DNA of 42,754 nt, taken from positions 1-42,754 of the forward strand of contig JAFGSS010000060.1 in assembly GCA_016934555.1 (NCBI GenBank). The letters are read 5' to 3'. The translations under genes were made by a program, and so were the position numbers. This stretch comes from Acidobacteriota bacterium (GTDB lineage Bacteria > Acidobacteriota > UBA6911). How positions within the stretch are numbered: the first letter of the stretch is position 1; each line of letters starts with the position of its first letter. Below, one piece after another: positions 1 through 8,959 of this stretch. The notes beneath the pieces were generated by a model that did not search any database, was not told the origin of the DNA, and worked only from the letters and a program-made list of their open reading frames with translations.

Positions 1-1668
1 CACCCCGCTGCGGGGGAATTCGACGTCATCGAGCGAATCCCAGTGAAGGCGGAAGAGCAGCCCGGCATGCCGTGAGGCACCCTCCACCCGGAAGGGATCG
101 GAGCCGCCGGTGATGCGCACCCGCTCGAAGCGGTACCCGCCGGAAAGTTCCAGCTGGCGGCAGAGGAGGGCGCCGACCATCAGCTGGCCGCTCTCCCTCT
201 TGTCGGTGAACTTGTCGAAGCGCTCCTCCTCCCGGATGTCCATCCGCTCCAGCCTGCCGACTTCGACCCGCGGTTCCACGAAGAGAAACGGGAGGGATGG
301 GGGGACGATGCGGAGCGAGGCGAAGTGGCTTTCCAGCCCCCCGAACTGGGTCGAGACCGTCAGCTTCGAGGAGGTGTGGAAGAGCTGGCGCGCGGTGTAC
401 TCGGCCAGGGCCACGAACTGGTAGTCGTTGTCGTAGCGGAGGCTCGCTCCCAGAGTGTTCAGCAGCGCTTCCCGGACCACGAATTTGAGGTGATAGGCGT
501 CATCCTGCAGCGGCGCAAGAGTGTAGGAGACGCTCTCGAAAAACCGGGTTGCGTACAGTCGGCTGACCTCCGCGCCTATGGCGGTCGGGTCCGCCCTGTC
601 CCCCGCCCGGACCCGCATCCCCGCCTGGAGCTGGGAGGCGGGGATCTGCGCCAGCCCCTCGAAGGAGATGGAGCCGATGACGGGGGGGGCGGACCGGGGA
701 GAGTGGGGGTGCGCCCGCGGCAGGGATTCCCGGGTCAGGTTTTTCAGTTCCTCCATGCGCGCCCGGGCCGCCTCCTCTCCCAGGCGGATGATTTCGGGGA
801 TCTTCCCGTAATCGCTGCCGGAGAACCCCTCCAGGTCGGGTTTCAGGAGCAGGGAGGCGAGCCGCCGGTTCACCCGCACGTTGTCACTCATCTGCAGGCT
901 GATCGACTGGTCGATGACGTTGAAGAAGGTCCGGAGGTCCTTTGCGTCCAGGAGCGGGGAAGTGACGTCCACGGCGATGAGGATGTCCGCGCCCATGGCG
1001 TGGGCGACGTCGGTGGGCAGGTTGTTGGCCAGGCCCCCGTCGGCCAGCAGCATGCCTTCGTGTTCGAGCGGGGTGAACAGGAGCGGGACCGCCATCGAAG
1101 CCCGGAGCGCCTGCGTCATGGATCCTTGTTTGAACACGTAGGGCCTGCCGTCGAGGAGGTTCGTGGCCACGGCGCGGAAACGGACGCGGAGCCGGTCGAA
1201 GTCATACCCCGCATCGAGCATCGGGCGGGTGGTGAGGATATCCAGCGTTTCCGTCAGGCGCTGTCCTCCCCATAACCCGCTCGGGAGTTCGGGGTTCCAG
1301 CCCCGGAAGGTGACCTGGCCCTGGTAGCGCGTGTCGCTCCGTTCGATCAGGGGGGTGAGGCGGCGCTGCGGCGCGTCGCTGAAAAGGTTGTTCCAGTCCT
1401 GGCTTTCCAGAAACCGCTCGATTTCGTCCGGGCTGTGCCCCACGGCGTACAGTCCCCCGACCAGGGCGCCCATGCTCGTCCCGGTGATCGACTCGACCGG
1501 GATCCCGGCCTGCTCGAGCACTCTCAGGACTCCGATATGGGCGGCGCCGCGGGCCCCCCCGCCGCTGAGCACCAGCCCCACCCGGGGAGGGTGTGGCTGC
1601 GCCCCGAGGCGGTTCCCGGCAAGCAGCAGGACGAAGAGGGAAATAAGGACGGGCATGCGATGCTTCAT
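1..1668 (-). CDS. Patatin-like phospholipase fused to Omp85-type outer-membrane domain (5' part, runs off window)
   Basis: This frame is open from the window edge and is missing from the ORF track, probably because it has no stop inside the window. Reading from ATG at 1668 gives a signal-like start (MKHRMPVLISLFVLLLAG), then a patatin domain: oxyanion loop 'SGGGARGAAHIGVL', nucleophile elbow 'GTSMG' and the catalytic 'DGGLANN' (Ser-Asp dyad). After about 300 residues comes a POTRA-like stretch and then beta-rich sequence ending in 'DSLDDVEFPRSGV', typical of Omp85/surface-antigen barrels. The layout is that of PlpD (type Vd secretion), in which a lipase is carried to the surface by its own barrel. 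An upstream in-frame-shifted ATG at 1678 gives nonsense; the ATG at 1656 is an alternative start. No strong Shine-Dalgarno is seen. The C-terminus lies outside the window. Confidence 0.85.
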   Translation of the reverse strand, partial: MKHRMPVLISLFVLLLAGNRLGAQPHPPRVGLVLSGGGARGAAHIGVLRVLEQAGIPVESITGTSMGALVGGLYAVGHSPDEIERFLESQDWNNLFSDAPQRRLTPLIERSDTRYQGQVTFRGWNPELPSGLWGGQRLTETLDILTTRPMLDAGYDFDRLRVRFRAVATNLLDGRPYVFKQGSMTQALRASMAVPLLFTPLEHEGMLLADGGLANNLPTDVAHAMGADILIAVDVTSPLLDAKDLRTFFNVIDQSISLQMSDNVRVNRRLASLLLKPDLEGFSGSDYGKIPEIIRLGEEAARARMEELKNLTRESLPRAHPHSPRSAPPVIGSISFEGLAQIPASQLQAGMRVRAGDRADPTAIGAEVSRLYATRFFESVSYTLAPLQDDAYHLKFVVREALLNTLGASLRYDNDYQFVALAEYTARQLFHTSSKLTVSTQFGGLESHFASLRIVPPSLPFLFVEPRVEVGRLERMDIREEERFDKFTDKRESGQLMVGALLCRQLELSGGYRFERVRITGGSDPFRVEGASRHAGLLFRLHWDSLDDVEFPRSGV

Positions 1669-1854
1669 GATGCTTCATACATTATCATTCCCGGCCCGAA
1701 ATCCTGATCCTTATTTGACCCCCTCCCCGAGGGGGACCCCGGAACCGGTAACACCCGGGCTCCGACTGCGTAATCAAGGGCAAGAAAGTCATCAGAGTGC
1801 GCGGGAAAGAGTGAGTGCGAAGGAAACAGAAGGAACAGGGAGGAAGTGTATTCC

Positions 1855-2361
1855 ATGAGAAAATCGATGCTTTTAGCGGGGGCGGCGCTGGCGCTGGCCC
1901 TGGTGGGGACGGCGCCCGGCGCCGACGTGACCGGGAAATGGGTGGCCGAGTCCGAAGGAATGCAGGGGCCGGTGCAGACCACGTTCAACTTCACGGTGGC
2001 CGGGGACACATTGACCGGGACCGTCAGCGGCCGCGGGGGGGATACCGAAATCACCGAAGGTAAGGTGAACGGGGATGAAATCAAGTTTGTCGTCGTCCGC
2101 AAGTTCGGTGAAAACGAGATGAAGACCCTTTACACCGGCAAGGTCGCCGGAGACGAGATCACCTTCACGATTGCCCGGGAATTCTCGGGCCAGCCGGGCG
2201 GCGGCGGCATGGGCGGCCCGGGTGGCGGCATGGGCGGTCCTCCTCCCGGCGGCGGCATGGGCGGTCCTCCTCCCGGTGGTGGCATGGGCGGTCCGGGCGG
2301 CGGCCCCGGCGGGGGCGGACCCAGGGCTCCCCGGGAAATCGTAGCGAAGCGGGTTCAGTAG
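1855..2361 (+). CDS. Small secreted protein with Gly/Met/Pro-rich repeat tail
   Basis: A 168-residue protein with a clear signal peptide (MRKSMLLAGAALALALVGTAPGA), followed by about 85 residues predicted to be beta-rich ('DVTGKWVAESEG...FNFTVAGDTLTGTV...GDEIKFVVV...GDEITFTIARE'), the pattern of small lipocalin-like proteins of unknown function. The last third is low complexity, built of 'GGMGGPPPG' units, and ends in a basic stretch (PRAPREIVAKRVQ). The start at 1855 was preferred to the GTG at 1846 because it begins the signal peptide; the AGGGAGGA motif lies about 10 nt upstream. It precedes the exported methyltransferase by 59 bases with a strong hairpin between them, so they may be cotranscribed. 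Function unknown. Confidence 0.75.
   Translation: MRKSMLLAGAALALALVGTAPGADVTGKWVAESEGMQGPVQTTFNFTVAGDTLTGTVSGRGGDTEITEGKVNGDEIKFVVVRKFGENEMKTLYTGKVAGDEITFTIAREFSGQPGGGGMGGPGGGMGGPPPGGGMGGPPPGGGMGGPGGGPGGGGPRAPREIVAKRVQ
2196..2318 (+). repeat. 27-bp in-frame tandem repeat encoding GGMGGPPPG
   Basis: Within the tail of the secreted protein, the unit 'ggcggcatgggcggtcctcc' plus 'tcccggc' occurs twice almost exactly, with degenerate copies on either side. The period is 27 bases (nine codons), so copy-number change keeps the frame. Such slippage-prone blocks are expected to vary between strains. Confidence 0.7.
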
Positions 2362-2376
2362 GCGAACCCCATTTTC

Positions 2377-2407
2377 GCGGGCAGGCGGGCGGATGACGCC
2401 TGCCCGC
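2377..2407 (+). terminator. GC-rich hairpin between two plus-strand genes (no U-tract)
   Basis: GCGGGCAGGC and GCCTGCCCGC form a perfect 10-bp stem around an 11-nt loop, just after the stop of the Gly-rich protein gene and 13 bases before the methyltransferase start. No T-run follows on either strand. It is therefore a weak terminator, an mRNA-stabilising stem or a partial attenuator rather than a classical intrinsic terminator. Confidence 0.4.
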
Positions 2408-2420
2408 ACCGGAAAGACTT

Positions 2421-3119
2421 ATGACAAAAGGCACAGTCATTGCAGCGATGTGGTGCGCCCTCCTGGCGTCCGGCATGATGTCGTCTCTCCGGGGGGCGGG
2501 CACGGAGGGGACGGAGGCGTTCGACGCCCGGGTGCGGGAGACCCTCGCGGGCCACAACCGCTCCTGGGGGGGGATGAACGTTCCCGAGGCGGACGGCAGG
2601 GCGCTTTACGACCTCGTCGTCCGGAACAACTATAAGCGCGCGCTCGAAATCGGGACGTCGAACGGGTACTCCGGGATCTGGATCGCCTGGGCCCTGTCCA
2701 AAACCGGCGGGAAACTGATCACCGTCGAAATCGACCCGGGGCGCCACAGGGAGGCGCTCGGGTATTTCGCCCGGGCGGGGCTGGACCGGTATATCGACGC
2801 GAGGCTGGGGGATGCGCACGAAGTGGTGCCGGCGCTCGAAGGCCCCTTCGATTTCGTGTTCTGCGACGCCGACAAGGAGTGGTACACGAAATATCTGGAA
2901 GCCGTCCTGCCGAAACTGACCGTGGGGGGGATCTTCGCGGCCCACAACGTCTCGGAATACCCGGCGCGTGGGGGCCGTTTCGGGGGAGGGAGAGGAGGCC
3001 GGGGCGGCGGTCCCGCCGGCGATTTCCTGGAATTCGCCCGGAGCCTGCCGAACCTGGAAACCTCCATCGCGGACATTCCAGGTTCGGCGGGCCTCTGCGT
3101 CAGCCGCAAGACGAAATAG
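2421..3119 (+). CDS. Class I SAM-dependent O-methyltransferase with N-terminal signal peptide
   Basis: A 232-residue protein of the caffeoyl-CoA/catechol O-methyltransferase family (methyltransferase family 3). The SAM-binding motif I is 'ALEIGTSNGYSGIW' (about residues 74-87), the acidic ribose contact is 'VEIDPG', and motif IV is 'FDFVFCDADKEWY' (about 143-155). Unusually, the family's second metal-ligand pair 'DN' reads 'AAHNV' here (His175-Asn176). A Gly/Arg-rich insert (GGRFGGGRGGRGGG) follows. The N-terminus (MTKGTVIAAMWCALLASGMMSSLRGAG) looks like a signal peptide, which would put a SAM-dependent enzyme outside the cytoplasm. A later start was considered, but no convincing Met with a ribosome site is present before the fold begins. 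Substrate unknown. Confidence 0.8.
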   Translation: MTKGTVIAAMWCALLASGMMSSLRGAGTEGTEAFDARVRETLAGHNRSWGGMNVPEADGRALYDLVVRNNYKRALEIGTSNGYSGIWIAWALSKTGGKLITVEIDPGRHREALGYFARAGLDRYIDARLGDAHEVVPALEGPFDFVFCDADKEWYTKYLEAVLPKLTVGGIFAAHNVSEYPARGGRFGGGRGGRGGGPAGDFLEFARSLPNLETSIADIPGSAGLCVSRKTK

Positions 3120-3134
3120 GCGCGGCCGGCCGGG

Positions 3135-4289
3135 CTATTCGGCCCTGCGCCGGCGGAAGGCCGGTTCGTCGAGGTTGTCCTTGAGCGACTCCAGCTGGTA
3201 GTCGATCGTCTTGCTCGAATCGGCCGGCGCCAGGGGGATAACGTTCCCCGTGCCCCGGGAGTGGTCGTTGATCCCCCGGGGACGTTCCCCCGCGCCCTGG
3301 TTGAATCCCGTGGCGATGACGGTGATCTTGATCCGGTCCTCCATCTCCTCGTCGTACACGGCGCCGAAGATCGTGTCCTCGGCCCCGGCGACCTCCTCGA
3401 TGATCTGCGCGGCCGCGGCCACTTCGTGCAGGCGGAGGCTCTCGCGGGTGGCGGTGATGTTGATGAGCACCCCCCGGGCTCCGCGGATGGAGGTTTCCTC
3501 GAGCAGGGGGCTCGAGATCGCCCGCTGGGCGGCCTCGACGGCGCGGTTTTCCCCCTCGGCCATCCCGGTTCCCATCAGGGCCATCCCTTTGCCGGACATG
3601 ATGGTGCGGACGTCGGCGAAATCGACGTTGACGATGCCAGGCATGGTGATGATGTCCGAAATCCCCTGGACCGCCTGGCAGAGCACGTCGTCGGCGTAGC
3701 GGAAGGAATCCTCGAGCAGGGCGTCGGCCCCCATGGCGCAGAGCAGCCGCTCGTTGGGGATGGTGATCAGGGTGTCGACCACCTCCTTGAGCTCGTTGAT
3801 CCCCTCGTCCGCATGCTGCAGACGCCTCCGACCCTCGAAGTTGAAGGGCTTGGTGACGACGCCCACCGTCAGCGCCCCCAGCTCGGTGGCCAGGCTGGCG
3901 ATGATGGGGGCGGCGCCGGTCCCGGTCCCTCCCCCCATCCCGGCGGTGACGAAGACCATGTCGGCCCCGTCGAGGAGTTCGATGATGCGCTCGGTGTCCT
4001 CGAGCGCCGCCTGGCGCCCCTTTTCGGGGATGGCGCCGCAGCCCAGGCCGTTGGTCAGCTTGGTGCCGATCTGCAGCTTGATGGAAGCGTGCGAGCTGCG
4101 GAGGGCCTGGATGTCGGTGTTGGCGGCGATGAATTCGACGCCCCCGATCTTCGCCTGGATCATGCGGTTGACGGCGTTGCCGCCGGCGCCGCCGATGCCG
4201 ACGACCTTGATTCTCGCCGGCGGCTGCCGGTCCTCGTCGAACCTGAATTTCAGAGGCTCTTCCTCAAAGCGCAATTTCTCCGTTTGCAT
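3135..4289 (-). CDS. ftsZ: Cell division protein FtsZ
   Basis: FtsZ is the tubulin-like GTPase that assembles the cytokinetic ring. The 384-residue product has a 25-residue N-terminal extension, '[15 protein letters not shown]', the tubulin signature '[10 protein letters not shown]' (about 119-128), the synergy (T7) loop '[12 protein letters not shown]' and a C-terminal conserved peptide 'DEPAFRRR' that would bind FtsA. The T3 loop is '[12 protein letters not shown]' (81-92), differing from the usual GLGAGANPE. A strong Shine-Dalgarno (GGAGAGGAGGGAG) precedes the ATG. It is the last gene of the dcw operon, 27 bases after ftsA, and faces the methyltransferase gene convergently with no clear terminator between. 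Confidence 0.98.
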   Translation of the reverse strand: MQTEKLRFEEEPLKFRFDEDRQPPARIKVVGIGGAGGNAVNRMIQAKIGGVEFIAANTDIQALRSSHASIKLQIGTKLTNGLGCGAIPEKGRQAALEDTERIIELLDGADMVFVTAGMGGGTGTGAAPIIASLATELGALTVGVVTKPFNFEGRRRLQHADEGINELKEVVDTLITIPNERLLCAMGADALLEDSFRYADDVLCQAVQGISDIITMPGIVNVDFADVRTIMSGKGMALMGTGMAEGENRAVEAAQRAISSPLLEETSIRGARGVLINITATRESLRLHEVAAAAQIIEEVAGAEDTIFGAVYDEEMEDRIKITVIATGFNQGAGERPRGINDHSRGTGNVIPLAPADSSKTIDYQLESLKDNLDEPAFRRRRAE

Positions 4290-4316
4290 CTGCTCCCTCC
4301 TCTCCGATACCAGAAC

Positions 4317-5543
4317 CTAATTCCCGGCCAATGACAGAATCCTGTTGAGCAACCAGGGGGTGCCCCCCGCCCTCCCCCATTTCTTTTTGCGGACCACGGC
4401 CTCTTCGGCCCCGAAAAGGGCCAGGCCCACGGCGGTCGAGTAGACGGGATGGGACAGTTCGGCGGGCAGGCCCCGTATGCCGAGCGGGAGCCCCTGGCGG
4501 ACCGGCATGCCCAGGATTTCCTCGCTGAGTTCCACCATGCCGTCGAGCATGCTCCCCCCCCCGGTGATGACGACCCCCGCGATGAGGTTCTGGCTTACCA
4601 ACCCCTTCCTGAGCTGGTCGGAAACCAGTTCCAGGATTTCGACCGCGCGGTCCCGCAGGATGCCGCAGATCACGCGCCTCGACACGCTGCGGGCGGCGCG
4701 GGTTCCCATCCCGGGGACCAGCACGGAGTCTTCCGTCGCGACCCTTTCGGTGAGCACCGTCCCGACATCCTTCTTGATGCGCTCCGAGTCCTCGAGCGTG
4801 GTCTGCAGCCCGATCGCCAGGTCGCGGGTGAAGTGGGCGCCCCCCACGGGCAGGACCTTGGTGAAATGGACCGCGTCCCCGAGGAAGACTGCGATGTCGG
4901 TGGTGCCCCCCCCGATGTCGATGATGGCGGTGCCCAGTTCCTTCTCGTCCCGGGTCAGGACGGCCTCGGCGCTGGCCAGCGGCTGCGCCACCACCTTTTT
5001 GACCCGCATCTGCGCGCGGTTGACCGCGTTGATCAGGTTCTGGTTGAGCGCGATCTGGCAGGTCACGACGTGAATGTTGACGTCGAGCCGCGATCCGAAC
5101 AGCCCGACCGGGTTTTTGATCCCCCCCCGGTCGTCCAGGAAAAATTCCTGCGGCAGCACGTGGACGACCTCGCGGTCGGGCGAAATCGGCACCGACTGGG
5201 CGGCGGCGATCACCTGGGTTCTCGCCTCCTCCGTGACCTCGTGACGGTTCCCCCCGATGTCGATGGCGCCGCGGGAGTTGAAGCTCTGGAAATGGTCTCC
5301 CGTGGCCCCCGCGATCACCCAGTCCACCGAGACCTCCGACTTCAGTTCCGCCTCGTCGGCCGCCTTGCGGATCGACGCCGCCGCGGCGTCGAGATCGATG
5401 ACCACGCCCTTGTGCAGTCCCTCGCTGTCGGCGTAGCCCGTGCTGATCAGCTCCAGCCCCCCGTCCAGGTGGGTCCGGGCGATCATCATGCAGATCTTGG
5501 TGGTCCCGACGTCCAGTCCACAAATGATCCGATCTTTTTTCAC
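4317..5543 (-). CDS. ftsA: Cell division protein FtsA
   Basis: FtsA is the actin-like ATPase that tethers FtsZ to the membrane and recruits late divisome proteins. The 408-residue protein starts 'MKKDRIICGLDVGTTKICMM' with phosphate-1 motif 'GLDVGTTK', has 'IIDIGGGTTDIAVF' (phosphate 2) and the adenosine motif 'GVVITGGGSMLDGM'. The C-terminal end 'KKKWGRAGGTPWLLNRILSLAGN' fits the membrane-targeting amphipathic helix, with basic and bulky residues. Its start overlaps the ftsQ stop by 4 bases, implying translational coupling. Length and position between ftsQ and ftsZ are standard. Confidence 0.97.
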   Translation of the reverse strand: MKKDRIICGLDVGTTKICMMIARTHLDGGLELISTGYADSEGLHKGVVIDLDAAAASIRKAADEAELKSEVSVDWVIAGATGDHFQSFNSRGAIDIGGNRHEVTEEARTQVIAAAQSVPISPDREVVHVLPQEFFLDDRGGIKNPVGLFGSRLDVNIHVVTCQIALNQNLINAVNRAQMRVKKVVAQPLASAEAVLTRDEKELGTAIIDIGGGTTDIAVFLGDAVHFTKVLPVGGAHFTRDLAIGLQTTLEDSERIKKDVGTVLTERVATEDSVLVPGMGTRAARSVSRRVICGILRDRAVEILELVSDQLRKGLVSQNLIAGVVITGGGSMLDGMVELSEEILGMPVRQGLPLGIRGLPAELSHPVYSTAVGLALFGAEEAVVRKKKWGRAGGTPWLLNRILSLAGN

Positions 5544-6481
5544 GGGTTCCTCCGCCTCTGCTCTTCAAGTCCGGCCGTTTTGCCCTTCAGCGGATCGGTC
5601 TGCCGCAGCCGGTAGACGATCTGGCTGTCGAAACGGAGGTCGATGCGCTCGATCTCGGCGTACTGGTCCTTCAGCTTCCTGTATTCGGAAGGGTTGTTGA
5701 TGAATTTGCTGAAGCGCTTCAGGTAGTCCTTTTCGCCGAGGATCACTTCGGCCGTGTCGTCCACCAGAACTACCTTCAGGTTATTGCGGTCGGAGATGTC
5801 CACCTCGGATAGGATCCGGGTGTAGCGGGGCGATCCCGACGCGATCTCCGCGAGCATCTCCATCCCCCGGTGGATGCGGGCGCTGTTCTCCTCCTGGTAC
5901 ATTTCGTAAGTTTCCGCGTCCTCCCCCAGGACACCCCTGAAAACGGGGACGTCCAGCTTCCCGAACCTCGGGTCGTAGCGGTCGAGCAGGATCCCCTCGT
6001 TGTCCGTGACCATCAGCGCGCCGCTTATTTCCACGATGACGGCCGGGACGCGCTCCCGGACGTAAAGGACAAGGTCCGAGGGGAGGACCCGGAGGATCTC
6101 GACGTCCCGCACCCAGGTCTCCTGCCGGATGCGGTCCCGGACTTCGCCCAGGTCGATCTTCAGGATATTCACCGGGAATTCCCGGGCGACCATGGCTTCC
6201 AGGCCGGCGCTGTCGAGCTCGCGGCAGCCGTGGACGCGGACCTTGCCGAGGTTGAAGGCTTCGGCGTTCAGGGCGTAGATCCAGGCCGAAGCCGCCGCCG
6301 CGACGAGGGCCACGAGGAGCCCCCCCCCGCGCGCCGTCCGGAGCAGGGCGGCGAACCGGCGCCCTGTCATGGGGCCCTGGCCCAGGTTCCGGGGCGTCTT
6401 CCTGCGGGATCGGGCCCTGTCCGGAGGCGGAACGATCCGGGCGTTGCGCGCTTCCCGCGATCTGTTGGTCTTGATCTCCAT
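5540..6481 (-). CDS. ftsQ: Cell division protein FtsQ (DivIB family)
   Basis: A 313-residue bitopic membrane protein with a basic cytoplasmic N-terminus (rich in Arg), one membrane helix ('GGGLLVALVAAAASAWIYAL', about 52-71), a POTRA domain ('FNLGKVRVHGCRELDSAGLEAMV') and the FtsQ beta domain ('RVLPSDLVLYVRERVPAVIV', 'DNEGILLDRYDP'). FtsQ joins FtsL and FtsB to the divisome. It begins 4 bases after the murC stop and overlaps ftsA by 4 bases. In most genomes murB and/or ddl lie between murC and ftsQ; neither is here. Confidence 0.93.
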   Translation of the reverse strand: MEIKTNRSREARNARIVPPPDRARSRRKTPRNLGQGPMTGRRFAALLRTARGGGLLVALVAAAASAWIYALNAEAFNLGKVRVHGCRELDSAGLEAMVAREFPVNILKIDLGEVRDRIRQETWVRDVEILRVLPSDLVLYVRERVPAVIVEISGALMVTDNEGILLDRYDPRFGKLDVPVFRGVLGEDAETYEMYQEENSARIHRGMEMLAEIASGSPRYTRILSEVDISDRNNLKVVLVDDTAEVILGEKDYLKRFSKFINNPSEYRKLKDQYAEIERIDLRFDSQIVYRLRQTDPLKGKTAGLEEQRRRNP

Positions 6482-6485
6482 AACC

Positions 6486-7847
6486 CTATTTCTTTAAAAA
6501 GTCCTCTCCGAGCTTCCAGACGTCACCGGCGCCCAGGGTCAGCAGTATATCTCCATCCCGGAGCCTTTGCCCGAGAAGTTTCCGCGCGCTCTCGGCGTCC
6601 GGTGCGTACACGACGTCCCGGTGGCCGGATTTCCTGATCCCCTCGACCAGGCTTTCGGCGTCCACCCCCGCGATGGGGTCCTCGCCCGCGGCGTAGATGG
6701 GGAGCACGACAAGTACGTCGGCGTGGTAGAAGGAGCGGGCGAAGTCCTCCTCGAGCGCCTGGGTCCGGCTATAGCGGTGGGGCTGAAAGACCGCGACGAT
6801 GCGGCGGTCGCACGCCTGGCGCGCGGCGCGCAGGGTGGCCACGATCTCCGTCGGATGGTGCGCGTAATCGTCCACCACCAGGACGTCCTCCTTCTTCCCC
6901 CGGACCTGGAACCTCCGGTCCGCGTTCTGGAAGGACCCCAGGGCTCCGACCGCCTTTTCGAAGGGGATGTCCAGTTCCAGCGCCACGGCCACGGCCGCCA
7001 GCGCGTTCAGGATCGCGTGGGTGCCCGGTATCTGCAGCTTCAGAATGCCGAGCGGCCGGCCGTGGCGCCCGATGCGGCACTCGGAGCCGAAATCGCGGAA
7101 TTCGATGCGGGAGGCGACGAGGTCGGCCTGGCTGCTGGTCCCGTAGGTGATCGTCCGGCGCTCGATGCGCGGAATGACCGCCTGGACGTTCGGGTCGTCC
7201 AGGCAGAGGACGACGCTCCCGTAGAAAGGGACCTTGTTCGCGAAGGTGACGAAGGTGGACTGGATCTCGCCGAGGTCCGCGTAGTGATCGAGGTGTTCCC
7301 GGTCGATGTTGGTGACGACGGCGATGGCGGGGTTCAGCTTGAGAAAGGAGCCGTCGCTTTCGTCCGCTTCGGCGACGAGGAAATCCCCCTTCCCCAGTTT
7401 CGCGTTGCTCCCGAAGGCGTTCAACCTGCCGCCGATGACGGCGGTGGGGTCCAGCCCCCCGGCCACCAGCACGGTAGCGATCATGGAGGTCGTGGTGGTC
7501 TTGCCGTGGGCCCCGGCGACGGCGATGCCGTATTTCAACCGCATCAGCTCCGCCAGCATTTCGGCCCGGGGGATCACCGGGATCTGCAGCCGGCGGGCTT
7601 CAGCCACCTCGACGTTGTCGGGGCGGACGGCCGAGGAGATCACGACCACGTTCGCCCCCTCCACGTGCTGCGCCCGGTGACCCAGGTGGATCCTCCCGCC
7701 GAGGGCCGTCAGGCGGTCCAGCGCCGGGCCCGGCCTCAGGTCCGAGCCCGAAACCTGGTAGCCGAGGTTGAGGAGGAGTTCGGCGATGCCGCTCATGCCG
7801 ATGCCGCCGATCCCCACGAAATGGAGTTTCTGGATCTTCCTGAACAT
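6486..7847 (-). CDS. murC: UDP-N-acetylmuramate--L-alanine ligase MurC
   Basis: MurC adds L-Ala to UDP-MurNAc, the first amino acid ligation of peptidoglycan precursor synthesis in the cytoplasm. The true start is '[20 protein letters not shown]' at 7847; the track ORF extends 146 residues upstream into another frame of ftsW. The product is 453 residues with a Rossmann-type N-domain (GIGGIGMSG), ATP loop '[11 protein letters not shown]', '[11 protein letters not shown]', '[10 protein letters not shown]' and C-domain '[12 protein letters not shown]'. It starts only 2 bases after the ftsW stop, exactly where murG usually sits, so murG is absent here. Confidence 0.97.
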   Translation of the reverse strand: MFRKIQKLHFVGIGGIGMSGIAELLLNLGYQVSGSDLRPGPALDRLTALGGRIHLGHRAQHVEGANVVVISSAVRPDNVEVAEARRLQIPVIPRAEMLAELMRLKYGIAVAGAHGKTTTTSMIATVLVAGGLDPTAVIGGRLNAFGSNAKLGKGDFLVAEADESDGSFLKLNPAIAVVTNIDREHLDHYADLGEIQSTFVTFANKVPFYGSVVLCLDDPNVQAVIPRIERRTITYGTSSQADLVASRIEFRDFGSECRIGRHGRPLGILKLQIPGTHAILNALAAVAVALELDIPFEKAVGALGSFQNADRRFQVRGKKEDVLVVDDYAHHPTEIVATLRAARQACDRRIVAVFQPHRYSRTQALEEDFARSFYHADVLVVLPIYAAGEDPIAGVDAESLVEGIRKSGHRDVVYAPDAESARKLLGQRLRDGDILLTLGAGDVWKLGEDFLKK

Positions 7848-7849
7848 GG

Positions 7850-8959
7850 CTATCCGGCGGCCTCCGCAAGCTTGTTCTGGTAGGAAAGGTTGAGCAAAAC
7901 GCCCGTGGCCAGCATGTTCAGCCAGAGCGAACTCCCCCCCTGGCTCATGAACGGCAGCGCGATCCCCTTGGTCGGCGTCATCGCCAGTACCATGGAGATG
8001 TTGATGAACCCCTGAAGCGTGACCATGAGGGTGATGCCCAGGGCGAGATAGAAACCGAAGCGGTCGCTGGAGCGCAGGGCGATGCGCGTCCCGCGGAGAA
8101 AATAGATCAAAAAGCCGGCCACGACCAGGGTGGTGCCGACCAGGCCCAACTCCTCCCCGATGACGGCGAAGAGGAAATCGCTGCTCGCCTCCGGGAGGTA
8201 GAAGAGCTTCTGCTTGCCGGCGCCCAGGCCGAGCCCCGTCACCCCCCCGCTGCCGACGGCGATCAGGGACTGGGTGATCTGCCACCCCGTCCCCATGGGG
8301 TCCTCGAACGGGTTCCGGAAAGCCTGGATCCGGTCCCAGCGGTAGGGGACGTTGACCACGAAGAAGTAGAAAGCGGGGATGGCCAGGGCCGCGGCGCCGG
8401 CGAAATAGCGCCAGGAGAGCCCCGCGACGTACAGGAGCACGGCGACGATCAGGCAGAGGCAGAGGGCCTGCCCCAGGTCGGGCTCGACGGCGATCAGGAC
8501 GGCGAAGAAGCCGACGGTCAATCCCAGCGGGAGCAGCCTGCGGGCGAACTGGTTGATTTCCCCCTCGTGCCGGTGGAGGAACCAGGCGACGAACATGAGC
8601 ACGGCGAGTTTGGCGATTTCCGAGGGCTGAAAGGTGAAGCCCCCGAAGTGGAGCCAGCGGTGGGCCGCGTTGATCTCGGGCTGGGTCAGGACGAAGAGGA
8701 GGAGGGCGGCGCAGACCGACAGAAAGGCCACAAAGACCTTCGGCTTCTGCCAGCGGCGGTAGTCGATCTTCATCATGCCGTACATCAGCACCAGGCCCCC
8801 CGCCGCGAAGGCCAGCTGGCGCAGGAAGAAGTAGGACGACATGCCGTGTTCGGATGCGGCCTTGACCGAGGACGCGCTGTACACCATCACCAGGCCGAAT
8901 ATGGCCAAAAACCCGGCGGTGAAGAAGAGAATCTTGTCGCTGCTCGGTTTATAGGCCAT
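7850..8959 (-). CDS. ftsW: SEDS-family peptidoglycan glycosyltransferase FtsW
   Basis: FtsW polymerises lipid II into septal glycan strands together with its partner transpeptidase FtsI. The chosen start '[20 protein letters not shown]' (8959) gives 369 residues, normal for the family; the track ORF starts earlier, inside murD. About ten hydrophobic segments are visible, with the SEDS signatures '[10 protein letters not shown]', '[12 protein letters not shown]' and '[19 protein letters not shown]'. The gene overlaps the end of murD by 11 bases and is followed 2 bases later by murC. Confidence 0.96.
   Translation of the reverse strand: MAYKPSSDKILFFTAGFLAIFGLVMVYSASSVKAASEHGMSSYFFLRQLAFAAGGLVLMYGMMKIDYRRWQKPKVFVAFLSVCAALLLFVLTQPEINAAHRWLHFGGFTFQPSEIAKLAVLMFVAWFLHRHEGEINQFARRLLPLGLTVGFFAVLIAVEPDLGQALCLCLIVAVLLYVAGLSWRYFAGAAALAIPAFYFFVVNVPYRWDRIQAFRNPFEDPMGTGWQITQSLIAVGSGGVTGLGLGAGKQKLFYLPEASSDFLFAVIGEELGLVGTTLVVAGFLIYFLRGTRIALRSSDRFGFYLALGITLMVTLQGFINISMVLAMTPTKGIALPFMSQGGSSLWLNMLATGVLLNLSYQNKLAEAAG

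Noticed and set aside
325-1275. 316-aa plus-strand ORF
   Set aside because: Antisense of the patatin gene, which shows GGGARG, GTSMG and DGG on the minus strand.
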